A program made the position numbers and the translations under genes. DNA of 64,000 bases from Eurosta solidaginis (lineage: Eukaryota; Arthropoda; Insecta; Diptera; Tephritidae): the NCBI RefSeq assembly GCF_040869045.1, contig NC_090319.1:226586490-226650489 (forward strand), written 5' to 3'. The notes beneath the pieces were generated by a model. The model was not told the DNA's origin, searched no databases, and saw nothing but the letters and a program-made list of their open reading frames with translations. Position 1 is the first letter of the stretch. Each line of letters opens with the position of its first letter. Shown piece after piece: positions 19,665 through 35,100 of the stretch.

Positions 19665-22600
19665 ATAAAAATGAGTTTTGACATGTTTGTAAGCGAATCA
19701 CTTTCGAACGGCTCTACGCATATCCTTCGTTCTACTGATGTTTTCTTACACCCTACTTTAACTCGGTTTTATAAAAAAAACATAAATAAATTCTAAATGA
19801 ATAGCCGAAACAATGAGGTTGCTATCTATCTTAGCGTACATTTTGTTTTATTAGCCGTGATTGCTACAAGTACTTTGCCTTATCTATATAAATAAAAATG
19901 AGTTTTGAGATGTTTGTAAGCGAATCACCTTCGAACGGCTCTACGTATAAACTTCGTTCTACTGCTGTTTTCTTATGCTCTACTTGATCTCGGCTTTAGA
20001 AAAAAAAAATTGGTGTTGCCAGATATCTGATTTTTTTTAATGATTTGCAACGGCTGTATTTCTTAAAAAAACATAAATAAATTCTAAATGAATAGCCGAA
20101 ACAATGGGGTTGCTATCTATCTTAGCGTATATTTTGTAGTATTAGCCGTGACTGCTACAAGTAATTTGCCTTATTTATATAAATAAAAATGAGTTTTGAC
20201 ATGTTTGTAAGCAAATCACTTTCGAACGGCTCCACGCATAAACTTCGTTCTACTGCTGTTTTTTTATGCTCTACTTGAACTTATTAGAAAAAAAGATTGG
20301 TCTTGCCAGATGTCTGATATTTTTTGTAATGATTGGCAACGGCTGAATTTCTTAAAAAAAACATAAATAAATTCTAAATGAATAGCCGAAACAATGGGGT
20401 TGCTATCTATCTTAGCGTACATTTTGTAGTACTAGCCGTGATTGCTACAAGTACTTTGCCTTATCTATATAAATAAAAATGAGTTTTGACATGTTTGTAA
20501 GCCAATCACTTTCCAAAGGCTCTACGCATAAGCTTCGTTCTAGTGCTGTTTTCTTATGCTCTACTTGAACTCGGTTTTAGAAATAAAAATTGCTGTTGCC
20601 AGATATCTGATTTTTTTTTTTTAATGATTGGCAACGGCTGAATTTCTTAAAAAAACAAACAAATTCTAAATGAATAGCCGAAACAATGGGGTTGCTATCT
20701 ATCTTAGCGTACATTTTGTTTTATTAGCCGTGATTGCTACAAGTACTTTGCCTTATCTATATAAATAAAAATGAGTTTTGAGATGTTTGTAAGCGAATCA
20801 CCTTCGAACGGCTCTACGTATAAACTTAGTTCTACTGCTGTTTTCTTATGCTCTACTTGATCTCGGCTTTAGAAAAAAAAAATTGGTGTTGCCAGATATC
20901 TGATTTTTTTTAATGATTTGCAACGGCTGTATTTCTTAAAAAAACATAAATAAATTCTAAATGAATAGCCGAAATAATGGGGTACATTTTGTAGTATTTG
21001 CCGTGATTGCTACAAGTACTTTGCCTTATCTATATAAATAAAAATGAGTTTTGACATGTTTGTAAGCCAATCACTTTCCAAAGCCTCTACGCATAAGCTT
21101 CGTTCTAGTGCTGTATTCTTATGCTCTACTTGAACCTGGTTTTATAAAAAAAAATGGTGTTGCCAGATGTCTGATTTTTTTTTTAATGATTTCTAACGGT
21201 TGAATTTCTCAAAAAAAAAAAACGTAAATAAATTCTAAATGAATAGCCGAAACAACGGGGTTGCTATCTATCTTAGCGTACATTTTCTAGTATTAGCCGT
21301 GATTGCTACAAGTACTTCGCCTTATATATATTAATAAAAAGGAGTTTTGACATGTTGGTAAGCGAATCACTTTCGAACGGCTCTACGCATAAAATTCGTT
21401 CTACTACTGTTTTCTTATGCTCTGCTTGAACTTGGTTAAAAAAAAAAATTGGTGTTGCCAGATATCTGATTTTTTTTAATGATTTGCAACGGCTGTATTT
21501 CTTAAAAAAACATAAATAAATTCTAAATGAATAGCCGAAATAATGGGGTACATTTTGTAGTATTAGCCGTGATTGCTACACGTACTTTGCCTTATCTATA
21601 TAAATAAAAATAAGTTTTGACATGTTTGTAAGCGAATCACTTTCGAACGGCTCTACGCATAAACTTCGTTCTACTGCTGTTTTCTTATGGTCTACTTGAA
21701 CTCGGTTTTAGAAAAAAAAATTGGTGTTGCCAGATGTCTGATTTTTTAATGATTGGCAACGTCTGAATTTCTTAAAAAAAACATATATAAATTGTAAATG
21801 AATAGTCGAAACAATGGGGTTGCTACCTATCTTAGCGTACATTTTGTAGTATTAGCCGTGATTGCTACAAGTACTTTGCCTGATCTATATAAATAAAAAT
21901 GAGTTTTGACATGTTTGTAAGCGAATCAATTTCGAACGGGTCTACGCACAAACTTCTTCTACTGCTGTTTTCTTATGCTCTACTTGAACTCGGTTTTAGA
22001 AAAAAAAAATTGGTGTTGTCAGATGACTGATTTTTTTTTTAATGATTGGCAACGGCTGAATTTCTAAAAAAAACATAAAAAAATTCTAAATGTATAGCCG
22101 AAACAAAGGGGTTGCTATCTATCTTAGCGTACATTTTGTAGTATTAGCCGTGATTGCTACAAGTATTTTGCCTTATCTATATAAATAAAAATGAGTTTTG
22201 ACATGTTTGTAAGCGAATCACTTTCGAACGGCTCTACGCATAAACTTCGTTCTACTGCTGTTTTCTTATGCTCTACTTGAACTCGGTTTTAGAAAACAAA
22301 AAATGGTGTTGTCAGATGTCTGATTTTTTTCTTTTTAATGATTGGCAACGGCTGAATATCTTAAAAAAAAAACATAAATAAATTCTAAATGAATAGCCGA
22401 AACAATGGGGTTGCTACCTATCTTAGCGTACATTTTGTAGTATTAGCCGTGATTGCTACAAGTACTTTGCCTTATCTATATAAAGAAAAATGAGTTTTGA
22501 CATGTTTGTAAGCGAATCACTTTCGAACGGCTCTACGCATAAACTTCGTTCTACTGCTGTTTTCTTATGCTCTACTTGAACTTGGTTTTAGAAAAAAAGT

Positions 22601-24951
22601 GGTGTTTCCAGATGTCTGATTTTTTTTAATGATTTCCAACTGCTGAATTACTCAAAAAAAAACATAAATAAATTCTAAATGAATAGCCGAAACAATGGGG
22701 TTGCTATCTATCTTAGCGTACATTTTGTAGTATTAGCCGTGATTGCTACAAGTACTTTGCCTCATCTATATAAACAAAAATGAGTTTTGGAGTTTTGACA
22801 TGTTTGTAAGCGAATCACTTTCGAACGGCTCTACGCATAAACTTCTTTCTACTGCTGTTTTATTATGCTCTACTTGAACTTGGTTTTAGAGAAAAAGTGG
22901 TGTTTCCAGATGTCTGATTTTTTTTTAATGATTTCCAACTGCTGAATTACTCAAAAAAAAAACATAAATAAATTCTAAATGAATAGCCGAAACAATGGGG
23001 TTGCTATCTATCTTAGCGTACATTTTCTAGTATTAGCCGTGATTGCTACAAGTACTTTGCCTTATCTATATAAATAAAAATGAGTTTTGACATGTTTGTA
23101 AGCGGATCACTTTCGAACGGCTCTACGCATAAACTTCGTTCTACTGCTGTTTTCTTATGCTCTACTTGAACTGGGTTTTAGAAGAAAAAAACCGGTGTTG
23201 CCAGATATTTAATTTTTTTTTATGATTGGCAACTACTGAATTTCTTAAAAAAAACATAAATAAATTCTAAATGAATAGCCGAAACAATGGGGTTGCTACC
23301 TATCTTAGCGTACATTTTGTAGTATTAGCCGTGATTGCTATAAGTACTTTGCCTTATCTATATAAATAAAAATGAGTTTTGACATGTTTGTAAGCGAATC
23401 ACTTTCGAACGGCTCTACGCATAAACTTCGTTCTACTGCTGTTTTCTTATGCTCTACTTGAACTCGGTTTTAGAAAACAAAAAATGGTGTTGCCAGATGT
23501 CTGATTTTCTTTTTAATGATTGGCAACGGCTGAATATCTTAAAAAAAAACATAAATAAATTCTAAACGAATAGCCGAAACAATGGATTTGCTATCTATCT
23601 TAGCGTACATTTTGTAGTATTAGCCGTGATTGCTACAAGTACTTTGCCTAATCTATATAAACAAAAATGAGTTTTGGAGTTTTGACATGTTTGTAAGCGA
23701 ATCACTTTCGAACGGCTCTACGCATAAATTTCGTTCTACTGCTGTTTTCTTATGCTCTACTTGAACTTGGTTTAAAAAAAAAATTGGTGTTGCAAGATGT
23801 CTGATTTTTTTTTAATGATTGTCAACGGCTGAATTTCTAGAAAAACATAAATAAATTCTAAATGAATAGCCGAAACAATGGGGTTGCTATCTATCTTAGC
23901 GTACATTTTGTAGTATTAGCCGTGATTACTACAAGTATTTTGCCTTATCTATATAAATAAAAATGAGTTTTCACATGTTTGTAAGCGAATCACTTTTGAA
24001 CAGCTCTACGCACAAACTTCGTTCTACTGCTGTTTTCTTATGCTCCACTTGAACTCGGTTTTAGATAAAAAAAATTGGTGTTGCCAGATGTCTGATTTTT
24101 TTTCATGATTTGCAAAGGCTGAATTTCTTAAAAAAACATAAATAAATTCTAAATGAATAGCCGAAACAATGGGGTTGTAATCTATCTTAGCGTACATTTT
24201 GTAGTATTAGTCGTGATTGCTACAAGTACTTTGCCTGATCTATATAAATAAAAAATGAGTTTTGACATGTTTGTAAGCGAATCACTTTCGAACGGGTCTA
24301 CGCATATACTTCGTTCTACTGCTGTGTTCTTATGCTCTACTTGAACTCGGTTTTAGAAAAAAAATAAAAATTGGTGTTGCCAGATGTCTGATTTTTTTTT
24401 AATGATTGGCAACGGCTGAATTTCTAAAAAAAACATAAATAAATTCTAAATGAATAGCCGAAACAATGAGGTTGCTGCCTATCTTAGCGTACATTTTGTA
24501 GTATTAGCCGTGATTGCTACAAGTACTTTGCCTTATCTATATAAACAAAAATGAGTTTTGACATGTTTGTAAGCGAATCACTTTCGAACGGGTCTACGCA
24601 TATACTTCGTCCTACTGCTGTGTTCTTATGCTCTACTTGAACTCGGTTTTAGAAAAAAAATAAAAATTGGTGTTGCCAGATGTCTGATTTTTTTTAATGA
24701 TTGGCAACGGCTGCATTTCTAAAAAAACATAAATAAATTCTAAATGAATAGCCGAAACAATGGGGTTGCTATCTATCTTAGCGTACATTTTGTAGTATTA
24801 GCCGTGATTGCTACAAGTATTTTGCCTTATCTAGATAAATAAAAATGAGTTTTCACATGTTTGTAACCGAATCACTTTCGAACGGCTCTACGCATAAACT
24901 TCGTTCTACTGCTGTTTTCTTATGCTCTACTTGAACTCGGTTTTAGAAAAA
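19665..24951. repeat. 290-bp satellite, segment 4
   Basis: About eighteen monomers. 19668-21230 aligns to about 14500-16060 at a constant offset of 5174. Some monomers near 22790 and 23680 carry an 11-bp duplication (GAGTTTTGGAGTTTTGACATG). No gene seen. Confidence 0.94.
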
Positions 24952-25172
24952 AGCTTTCAAAATCGCGCCTAAAAATCATATCCACACCATTAGGAATAAA
25001 CTACATACAGAGTGTATGTGCCTACATGGTGATCAAAAGGAATATAAACAAAAAGGCAACTCTTAGAGACCAATTGTACAGCGAACAACGGGACATTCAT
25101 ATGGCTTAGCAGCTAAAGGCTTGCACTGATATGAATGTTGGAGATTCGAGTTCACCGCTCAGCTCCCGAAAA

Positions 25173-25213
25173 GCTAGCTGATGAAGAAGTGAAATTCAGA
25201 AACATGTCCTAGT
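25173..25213 (+). ncRNA. Hammerhead ribozyme-like motif B1
   Basis: Core CTGATGA and GAAA, triplet GTC, stems as in A1. Confidence 0.5.
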
Positions 25214-25605
25214 AACCATCGCCGTTTGTAAACTTACAATTTTTCTCTAATATCAATTACAAAAACCATTGTATAAAGCAATATGAGCAAAGCTCGCTAA
25301 TTAAATACATATGATCATATTGGTATAATAGTAACAGCTTAAGTATTAAAAAAAATACTATAAAAATCCGAACAAATGTTACTAAGCTTTCAAAAACGCG
25401 CCTAAAAATCATATCCACACCATTAGGAATAAACTACATACAGAGTGTATGTGCCTACATGGTGATCAAAAGGAATATAAACAAAAAGGCAACTCTTAGA
25501 GACCAATTGTACAGCGAACAACGGGACATTCATATGGCCTAGCAGCTAAAGGCTTGCACTGATATGAATGTTGGAGATTCGAGTTCAGCGCTCAGCTCCC
25601 GAAAA

Positions 25606-25646
25606 GCTAGCTGATGAAGAAGTGAAATTCAGAAACATATCCTAGT
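25606..25646 (+). ncRNA. Hammerhead ribozyme-like motif B2
   Basis: Core intact, triplet ATC as in A3. Confidence 0.42.
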
Positions 25647-26039
25647 AACCATCGCCGTTTGTAAACTTACAATTTTTCTCTAATATCAATTACAAAAACC
25701 ATTGTATAAAGCAATATGAACAAAGCTCGCTAAATAAATACATATGATCATATTGATATAATAGTAACAGCGGAAGTATTAAAAACAAATACTGTAAAAA
25801 TCCGAACAAATGTTACTAAGCTTTCAAAAGCGCGCCTAAAAATCATATCCACACCATTAGGTATAAACTACATACAGAGTGTATGTGCCTACATGGTGAT
25901 CAAAAGGAATATAAACAAAAAGAAAACTCTTAGAGACCAATTTTACAGCGAACAACGGGACATTCATATGGCTTAGCAGCTAAAGGCTTGCACTGATATG
26001 AATGTTGGAGATTCGAGTTCAACGCTCAGCTCCCGAAAA

Positions 26040-26080
26040 GCTAGCTGGCGAAGAAGTGAAATTCAGAAACATGTCCTAGT
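26040..26080 (+). ncRNA. Hammerhead ribozyme-like motif B3, core altered
   Basis: Core reads CTGGCGA. The A-to-G change at an invariant core position should strongly reduce activity. Triplet GTC. Confidence 0.35.
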
Positions 26081-26130
26081 AACCATCGCCGTTTGTAAAC
26101 TTACAATTTTCTCTAATATCAATTACAAAA

Positions 26131-29100
26131 ATAAATAAATTCTAAATGAATAGCCGAAACAATGGGGTTGCTCTCTATCTTAGCGTACATTTTGTAGTAT
26201 TAGCCGTGATTGCTACAAGTACTTTGGCTTATCTATATAAATAAAAATGAGTTTTGACATGTTTGTAAGCGAATCACTTTCGAACGGCTCTACGCATAAA
26301 CTTCGTTCTACTGCTGTTTTCTTATGCTCTACTTGAACTTAGTTTTAGGAAAAAAATGGTGTTGCCAGATGTCTGATTTTTTTTATGATTTGCAACGGCT
26401 GAATTTCTTAAAAAAAACATAAATAAATTCTAAATGAATAGCCGAAACAATGGGGTTGCTATCTATCTTAGCGTACATTTTGTAGTATTAGCCGTGACTG
26501 CTACAAGTACTTTGCCTTATTTATATAAATAAAAATGAGTTTTGACATGTTTGTAAGCAAATCACTTTCGAACGGCTCCACGCATAAACTTCGTTCTACT
26601 GCTGTTTTTTATGCTCTACTTGAACTTATTAGAAAAAAAATTGGTCTTGCCAGATGTCTGATATTTTTTTTAATGAGTGGCAACGACTGAATTTCTTAAA
26701 AAAAACATAAATAAATTCTAAATGAATAGCCGAAACAATGGGGTTTCTATCTATCTTAGCGTACATTTTGTAGTATTAGCCGTGATTGCTACAAGTACTT
26801 TGGCTTATCTATATAAATAAAAATGAGTTTTGACATGTTTGTAAGCGAATTACTTTCGAACGGCTCTACGCATAAACTTCGTTCTACTGCTGTTTTCTTA
26901 TGCTCTACTTGAACTTAGTTTTAGGAAAAAAAATGGTGTTGCCAGATGTCTGATTTTTTTTTATGATTTGCAACGGCTGAATTTCTTAAAAAAAACATAA
27001 ATAAATTCTAAATGAATAGCCGAAACAATGGGGTTGCTATCTATCTTAGCGTACATTTTGTAGTATTAGCCGTGATTGCTACAAGTACTTTGGCTTATCT
27101 GTATAAATAAAAATGAGTTTTGACATGTTTGTAAGCGAATCACTTTCGAACGGCTCTACGCATAAACTTCGTTCCACTGCTGTTTTCCTATGCTCTACTT
27201 GAACTTAGTTTTAGGAAAAAAAAATGGTGATGCCAGATGTCTGATTTTTTTTTATGATTTGCAACGGCTGAATTTCTTAAAAAAAACATTAAAAAAATTC
27301 TAAATGTATAGCCGAAACAAAGGGGTTGCTATCTATCTTAGCGTACATTTTGTAGTATTAGCCGTGATTGCTACAAGTATTTTGCCTTATCTATATAAAT
27401 AAAAATGAGTTTTGACATGTTTGTAAGCGAATCACTTTCGAACGGCTCTACGCATAAACTTCGTTCTACTGCTGTTTTCTTATTCTCCGCTTGAACTCGG
27501 TTTTAGAAAAAAAAATTGGTGTTGCCAGATGTCTGATTTTTTTAATGATTGGCAACGACTGAATTTCTTAAAAAAAAACATAAATAAATTCTGAATGAGT
27601 AGCCGAAGCAATGGGGTTGCTATCTATCTTAGCGTACATTTGGTTGTATTAGCCGTGATTGCTACAAGTACTTTGCCTGATCTATATAAATAAAAATGAG
27701 TTTTGACATGTTTGTAAGCGAATCACTTTCGAACGGCTTTACGAATAAACTTCGTTCTATTGCTGTTTTCTTATGCTCTACTCGAACTCGGTTTTAGAAA
27801 AATAAAAAATTGGTGTGGCCAGCTGTCTGATTGTTTTTTTTTTATAATGATTGGCAACGGCTGAATTTCTTAAAAAAACATAAATAAATTCTCAATGAAT
27901 AGCCGAAGCAATGGGGTTGATATATAACATAGCGTACGTTTTGTAGTATTAGCCGTGATTGCTACAAGTACTTTCCCTGATCTATATAAATAAAAATGAG
28001 TTTTGACATGTTTGTAAGCGAATCACTTTCGGACGGCTCTACGCATAAACTGCGTTCTACTGCTGTTTTCTTAAGCTCTACTTGAACTTGGTTTTAGAAA
28101 AAAAAAAATTGGGGTTGCCAGATGTCTGATTTTTTCATGATTTGCAAAGGATGAATTTCTTAAAAAAAACATAAATAAATTCTAAATGAATAGCCGAAAC
28201 AATGGGGTTGCTATCTATCTTAGCGTACATTTTCTAGTATTAGCCGTGATTGCTACAAGTACTTTGCCTTATCTATATAAATAAAAATGAGTTTTGACAT
28301 GCTCAAACGCATAAACTTCGTTCTACTGCTGTTTTATTATGCTCTACTTGAACTGGGTTTTAGAATAAAAAAAACCGGTGTTGCCAGATATTTAATTTTT
28401 TTTTATGATTGGCAACGACTGAATTTCTGAAAAAAAAAACATAAATAAATTCTAAATGAATAGCTGAAACAATGGGGTTGCTATCTATCTTAGCGTACAT
28501 TTTGTAGTATTAGCCGTGATTGCTACAAGTACTTTGCCTTATCTATATAAATAAAAATGAGTTTTTAAATGTTTGTAAGCGAAACACTTTCGAACGGCTC
28601 TACGCGTAAACTTCGTTCTACTGCTGTTTTTTTATGCTCCACTTGAGCTCGGTTTTAGAAAAAAAATTGGTGTTGCCAGATGTCTGCTTTTTTTAATCAT
28701 TGGCAATGGCTGAATTTCTTAAAAAAACAAATAAATTCTAAATGAATAGCCGAAGCAATGGGGTTGCTATCCATCTTAGCGCACATTTTTTAGTATTAGC
28801 CGTGATTGCTATAAGTACTTTTCCTCATCCATATAAAGAAAAATGAGTTTTGACATGTTTGTAAGCGAATCAATTTCGAACGGCTCTACGCATAAACTTC
28901 GTTCTACTGCTGTTTTCTTATGCTCCACTTGAGCTCGGTTTTAGAAAAAAAATTGGTGTTGCCAGATGTCTGCTTTTTTTAATCATTGGCAATGGCTGAA
29001 TTTCTTAAAAAAACAAATAAATTCTAAATGAATAGCCGAAGCAATGGGGTTGCTATCCATCTTAGCGCACATTTTTTAGTATTAGCCGTGATTGCTATAA

Positions 29101-32100
29101 GTACTTTTCCTCATCCATATAAAGAAAAATGAGTTTTGACATGTTTGTAAGCGAATCACTTTCGAAAGGCTCTACGCATAAACTTCGTTCTACTGCTGTT
29201 TTCTTATGCTCTACTTGAACTCGGTTTTAGAAAAAAAAAAAATTGGTGTTACCAGATGTCTGATTTTTTTTTTTTGTAATGATTGGCAACGGCTGATTTT
29301 CTTAAAAAAAACATAAATAAATTCTAAATGAATAGCCGAAACAATGTAGTATTAGCCGTGATTGCTATAAGTACTTTGCCTTATATATAAATAAAAATGA
29401 GTTTTGACATGTTTGTAAGCGAATCACTTTCGAACGGCTCTACGCATAAACTTCGTTCTACTGCTGTTTTCTTATGCTCCACTTGAACTCGGTTTTAGAA
29501 AAAAAAATTGGTGTTGCCAGATGTCTGATTTTTTTTTTGTAATGATTGGCAACGGCTGATTTTCTTAAAAAAAAACATAAATAAATTCTAAATGAATAGC
29601 CGAAACAATGTAGTATTAGCCGTGATTGCTATAAGTACTTTGCCTTATCTATATAAATAAAAATGAGTTTTGACATGTTTGTAAGCGAATCACTTTCGAA
29701 AGGCTCTACGCATAAACTTCGTTCTACTGCTGTTTTCTTATGCTCTACTTGAACTCGGTTTTAGAAAAAAAAAATATATTGGTGTTGCCAGATGTCTGAT
29801 TTATTAGCCGTAGTATTAGTATTAGCCGTGATTGCTACAAGTACTTTGCCTTATCTATATAAATAAAAATGAGTTTTTACATGTTTGTAAGCGAACCACT
29901 TTCGAAAGGCTCTACGCATAAACTTCGTTCTACTGCTATTTTCTTATGCTCTACTTGAACTCGGTTTTAGAAAAAAAAAATTGGTGTTGTAAGATGTTTG
30001 ATTTTTTGTTTAATGACTGGCAAAGTCTGAATTTCTTAAAAAAAAACATAAATAAATTCTAAATGAATAGCCGAAACAATGGGGTTGCTACCTATCTTAG
30101 CGTACATTTTGTAGTATTAGCCGTGATTGCTACAAGTACTTTGCCTTATCTATATAAATAAAAATGGGTTTTGACATGTTTGTAAGCGAATCACTTTCGA
30201 ACGGGTCTACGCACAAATTTCGTTCTACTACTGTTTTCTTATGCTCCACTTGAACTCGGTTTTAGAAAAAAAATAAAAATTGGTGTTGCCAGATGTCTGA
30301 TTTTTTTTAATGATTGGCAACGGCTGAATTTCTAAAAAAACATAAATAAATTCTAAATGAATAGCCGAAACAATGGAGTTGCTATCTATCTTAGCGTACA
30401 TTTTGTAGTATTAGCCGTGATTGCTACAAGTATTTTGCCTTATCTATATAAATAAAAATGAGTTTTCACATGTTTGTAAGCGAATCACTTTTGAACGGCT
30501 CTACGCACAAACTTCGTTCTACTACTGTTTTCTTATGCTCCACTTGAACTCGGTTTTAGATAAAAAAATTGGTGTTGCCAGATGTCTGATTTTTTTTCAT
30601 GATTTGCAAAGGCTGATTTTCTTAAAAAAACATAAATAAATTCTAAATGAATAGCCGAAACAATGGGGTTGAAATCTATCTTAGCGTACATTTTGTAGTA
30701 TTAGTCGTGATTGCTACAAGTACTTTGCCTGATCTATATAAATAAAAATGAGTTTTGACATGTTTGTAAGCGAATCACTTTCGAACGGGTCTACGCATAT
30801 ACTTCGTTCTACTGCTGTGTTCTTATGCTCTACTTGAACTCGGTTTTAGAAAAAAAATAAAAATTGGTGTTGCCAGATGTCTGATTTTTTTTAATGATTG
30901 GCAACGGCTGAATTTCTAAAAAAACATAAATAAATTCTAAATGAATAGCCGAAACAATGGGGTTGCTGCCTATCTTAGCGTACATTTTGTAGTATTAGCC
31001 GTGATTGCTACAAGTACTTTGCCTTATCTATATAAATAAAAATGAGTTTTGACATGCTCAAACGCATAAACTTCGTTCTACTGCTGTTTTATTATGCTCT
31101 ACTTGAACTGGGTTTTAGAATAAAAAAAACCGGTGTTGCCAGATATTTAATTTTTTTTTATGATTGGCAACGACTGAATTTCTGAAAAAAAAAACATAAA
31201 TAAATTCTAAATGAATAGCCGAAACAATGGGGTTGCTATCTATCTTAGCGTACATTTTGTAGTATTAGCCGTGATTGCTACAAGTACTTTGCCTTATCTA
31301 TATAAATAAAAATGAGTTTTTAAATGTTTGTAAGCGAAACACTTTCGAACGGCTCTACGCGTAAACTTCGTTCTACTGCTGTTTTTTTATGCTCCACTTG
31401 AGCTCGGTTTTAGAAAAAAAATTGGTGTTGCCAGATGTCTGCTTTTTTTAATCATTGGCAATGGCTGAATTTCTTAAAAAAACAAATAAATTCTAAATGA
31501 ATAGCCGAAGCAATGGGGTTGCTATCCATCTTAGCGCACATTTTTTAGTATTAGCCGTGATTGCTATAAGTACTTTTCCTCATCCATATAAAGAAAAATG
31601 AGTTTTGACATGTTTGTAAGCGAATCAATTTCGAACGGCTCTACGCATAAACTTCGTTCTACTGCTGTTTTCTTATGCTCCACTTGAGCTCGGTTTTAGA
31701 AAAAAAATTGGTGTTGCCAGATGTCTGCTTTTTTTAATCATTGGCAATGGCTGAATTTCTTAAAAAAACAAATAAATTCTAAATGAATAGCCGAAGCAAT
31801 GGGGTTGCTATCCATCTTAGCGCACATTTTTTAGTATTAGCCGTGATTGCTATAAGTACTTTTCCTCATCCATATAAAGAAAAATGAGTTTTGACATGTT
31901 TGTAAGCGAATCACTTTCGAAAGGCTCTACGCATAAACTTCGTTCTACTGCTGTTTTCTTATGCTCTACTTGAACTCGGTTTTAGAAAAAAAAAAAATTG
32001 GTGTTACCAGATGTCTGATTTTTTTTTTTTGTAATGATTGGCAACGGCTGATTTTCTTAAAAAAAACATAAATAAATTCTAAATGAATAGCCGAAACAAT

Positions 32101-35100
32101 GTAGTATTAGCCGTGATTGCTATAAGTACTTTGCCTTATATATAAATAAAAATGAGTTTTGACATGTTTGTAAGCGAATCACTTTCGAACGGCTCCACGC
32201 ATAAACTTCGTTCTACTGCTGTTTTTTATGCTCTACTTGAACTTATTAGAAAAAAAATTGGTCTTGCCAGATGTCTGATATTTTTTTTAATGAGTGGCAA
32301 CGACTGAATTTCTTAAAAAAAACATAAATAAATTCTAAATGAATAGCCGAAACAATGGGGTTGCTATCTATCTTAGCGTACATTTTGTAGTATTAGCCGT
32401 GATTGCTACAAGTACTTTGGCTTATCTATATAAATAAAAATGAGTTTTGACATGTTTGTAAGCGAATTACTTTCGAACGGCTCTACGCATAAACTTCGTT
32501 CTACTGCTGTTTTCTTATGCTCTACTTGAACTTAGTTTTAGGAAAAAAAATGGTGTTGCCAGATGTCTGATTTTTTTTTATGATTTCCAACGGCTGAATT
32601 TCTTAAAAAAAACATAAATAAATTCTAAATGAATAGCCGAAACAATGGGGTTGCTATCTATCTTAGCGTACATTTTGTAGTATTAGCCGTGATTGCTACA
32701 AGTACTTTGGCTTATCTGTATAAATAAAAATGAGTTTTGACATGTTTGTAAGCGAATCACTTTCGAACGGCTCTACGCATAAACTTCGTTCCACTGCTGT
32801 TTTCCTATGCTCTACTTGAACTTAGTTTTAGGAAAAAAAAATGGTGATGCCAGATGTCTGATTTTTTTTTATGATTTGCAACGGCTGAATTTCTTAAAAA
32901 AAACATTAAAAAAATTCTAAATGTATAGCCGAAACAAAGGGGTTGCTATCTATCTTAGCGTACATTTTGTAGTATTAGCCGTGATTGCTACAAGTACTTT
33001 GGCTTATCTATATAAATAAAAATGAGTTTTGACATGTTTGTAAGCGAATCACTTTCGAACGGCTCTACGCATAAACTTCGTTCTACTGCTGTTTTCTTAT
33101 GCTCTACTTGAACTTAGTTTTAGGAAAAAAATGGTGTTGCCAGATGTCTGATTTTTTTTATGATTTGCAACGGCTGAATTTCTTAAAAAAAACATAAATA
33201 AATTCTAAATGAATAGCCGAAACAATGGGGTTGCTATCTATCTTAGCGTACATTTTGTAGTATTAGCCGTGACTGCTACAAGTACTTTGCCTTATTTATA
33301 TAAATAAAAATGAGTTTTGACATGTTTGTAAGCAAATCACTTTCGAACGGCTCCACGCATAAACTTCGTTCTACTGCTGTTTTTTATGCTCTACTTGAAC
33401 TTATTAGAAAAAAAATTGGTCTTGCCAGATGTCTGATATTTTTTTTAATGAGTGGCAACGACTGAATTTCTTAAAAAAAACATAAATAAATTCTAAATGA
33501 ATAGCCGAAACAATGGGGTTGCTATCTATCTTAGCGTACATTTTGTAGTATTAGCCGTGATTGCTACAAGTACTTTGGTTTATCTATATAAATAAAAATG
33601 AGTTTTGACATGTTTGTAAGCGAATTACTTTCGAACGGCTCTACGCATAAACTTCGTTCTACTGCTGTTTTCTTATGCTCCGCTTGAACTCGGTTTTAGA
33701 AAAAAAAATTGGTGTTGCCAGATGTCTGATTTTTTTAATGATTGGCAACGACTGAATTTCTTAAAAAAAACATAAATAAATTCTGAATGAGTAGCCGAAG
33801 CAATGGGGTTGCTATCTATCTTAGCGTACATTTGGTTGTATTAGCCGTGATTGCTACAAGTACTTTGCCTGATCTATATAAATAAAAATGAGTTTTGACA
33901 TGTTTGTAAGCGAATCACTTTCGAACGGCTTTACGCATAAACTTCGTTCTATTGCTGTTTTCTTATGCTCTACTCGAACTCGGTTTTAGAAAAATAAAAA
34001 ATTGGTGTGGCCAGCTGTCTGATTGTTTTTTTTTTTATAATGATTGGCAACGGCTGAATTTCTTAAAAAAACATAAATAAATTCTCAATGAATAGCCGAA
34101 GCAATGGGGTTGATATATAACATAGCGTACATTTTGTAGTATTAGCCGTGATTGCTACAAGTACTTTCCCTGATCTATATAAATAAAAATGAGTTTTGAC
34201 ATGTTTGTAAGCGAATCACTTTCGGACGGCTCTACGCATAAACTGCGTTCTACTGCTGTTTTCTTAAGCTCTACTTGAACTTGGTTTTAGAAAAAAAAAA
34301 ATTGGGGTTGCCAGATGCCTGATTTTTTCATGATTTGCAAAGGATGAATTTCTTAAAAAAAACATAAATAAATTCTAAATGAATAGCCGAAACAATGGGG
34401 TTGCTATCTATCTTAGCGTACATTTTCTAGTATTAGCCGTGATTGCTACAAGTACTTTGCCTTATCTATATAAATAAAAATGAGTTTTGACATGCTCAAA
34501 CGCATAAACTTCGTTCTACTGCTGTTTTCTTATGCTCTACTTGAACTGGGTTTTAGAATAAAAAAAACCGGTGTTGCCAGATATTTAATTTTTTTTTATG
34601 ATTGGCAACGACTGAATTTCTGAAAAAAAAAAACATAAATAAATTCTAAATGAATAGCCGAAACAATAGGGTTGCTATCTATCTTAGCGTACATTTTGTA
34701 GTATTAGCCGTGATTGCTACAAGTACTTTGCCTTATCTATATAAATAAAAATGAGTTTTTAAATGTTTGTAAGCGAATCACTTTCGAACGGCTCTACGCG
34801 TAAACTTCGTTCTACTGCTGTTTTCTTATGCTCCACTTGAGCTCGGTTTTAGAAAAAAAATTGGTGTTGCCAGATGTCTGCTTTTTTTTAATCATTGGCA
34901 ATGGCTGAATTTCTTAAAAAAACAAATAAATTCTAAATGAATAGCCGAAGCAATGGGGTTGCTATCCATCTTAGCGCACATTTTTTAGTATTAGCCGTGA
35001 TTGCTATAAGTACTTTTCCTCATCCATATAAAGAAAAATGAGTTTTGACATGTTTGTAAGCGAATCAATTTCGAACGGCTCTACGCATAAACTTCGTTCT

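Larger units (their letters stand above)
24952..26130 (+). repeat. 434-bp repeat array B (three units, hammerhead-like)
   Basis: Bodies start at 24952, 25385 and 25819, joined by two linkers. It enters from the satellite A-run after GGTTTTAG and leaves into ATAAATAAATTCT, exactly as array A does. Confidence 0.9.

Noticed and set aside
19394..19681. 95-codon frame across the GGAC tract
   Set aside because: Coding is an effect of the 4-bp repeat and it crosses the element's boundary into satellite.
30421..30639. 72-codon frame, identical at 36639-36857
   Set aside because: Identity follows from the 6.2-kb duplication; the frame is random satellite and uses a non-ATG start.
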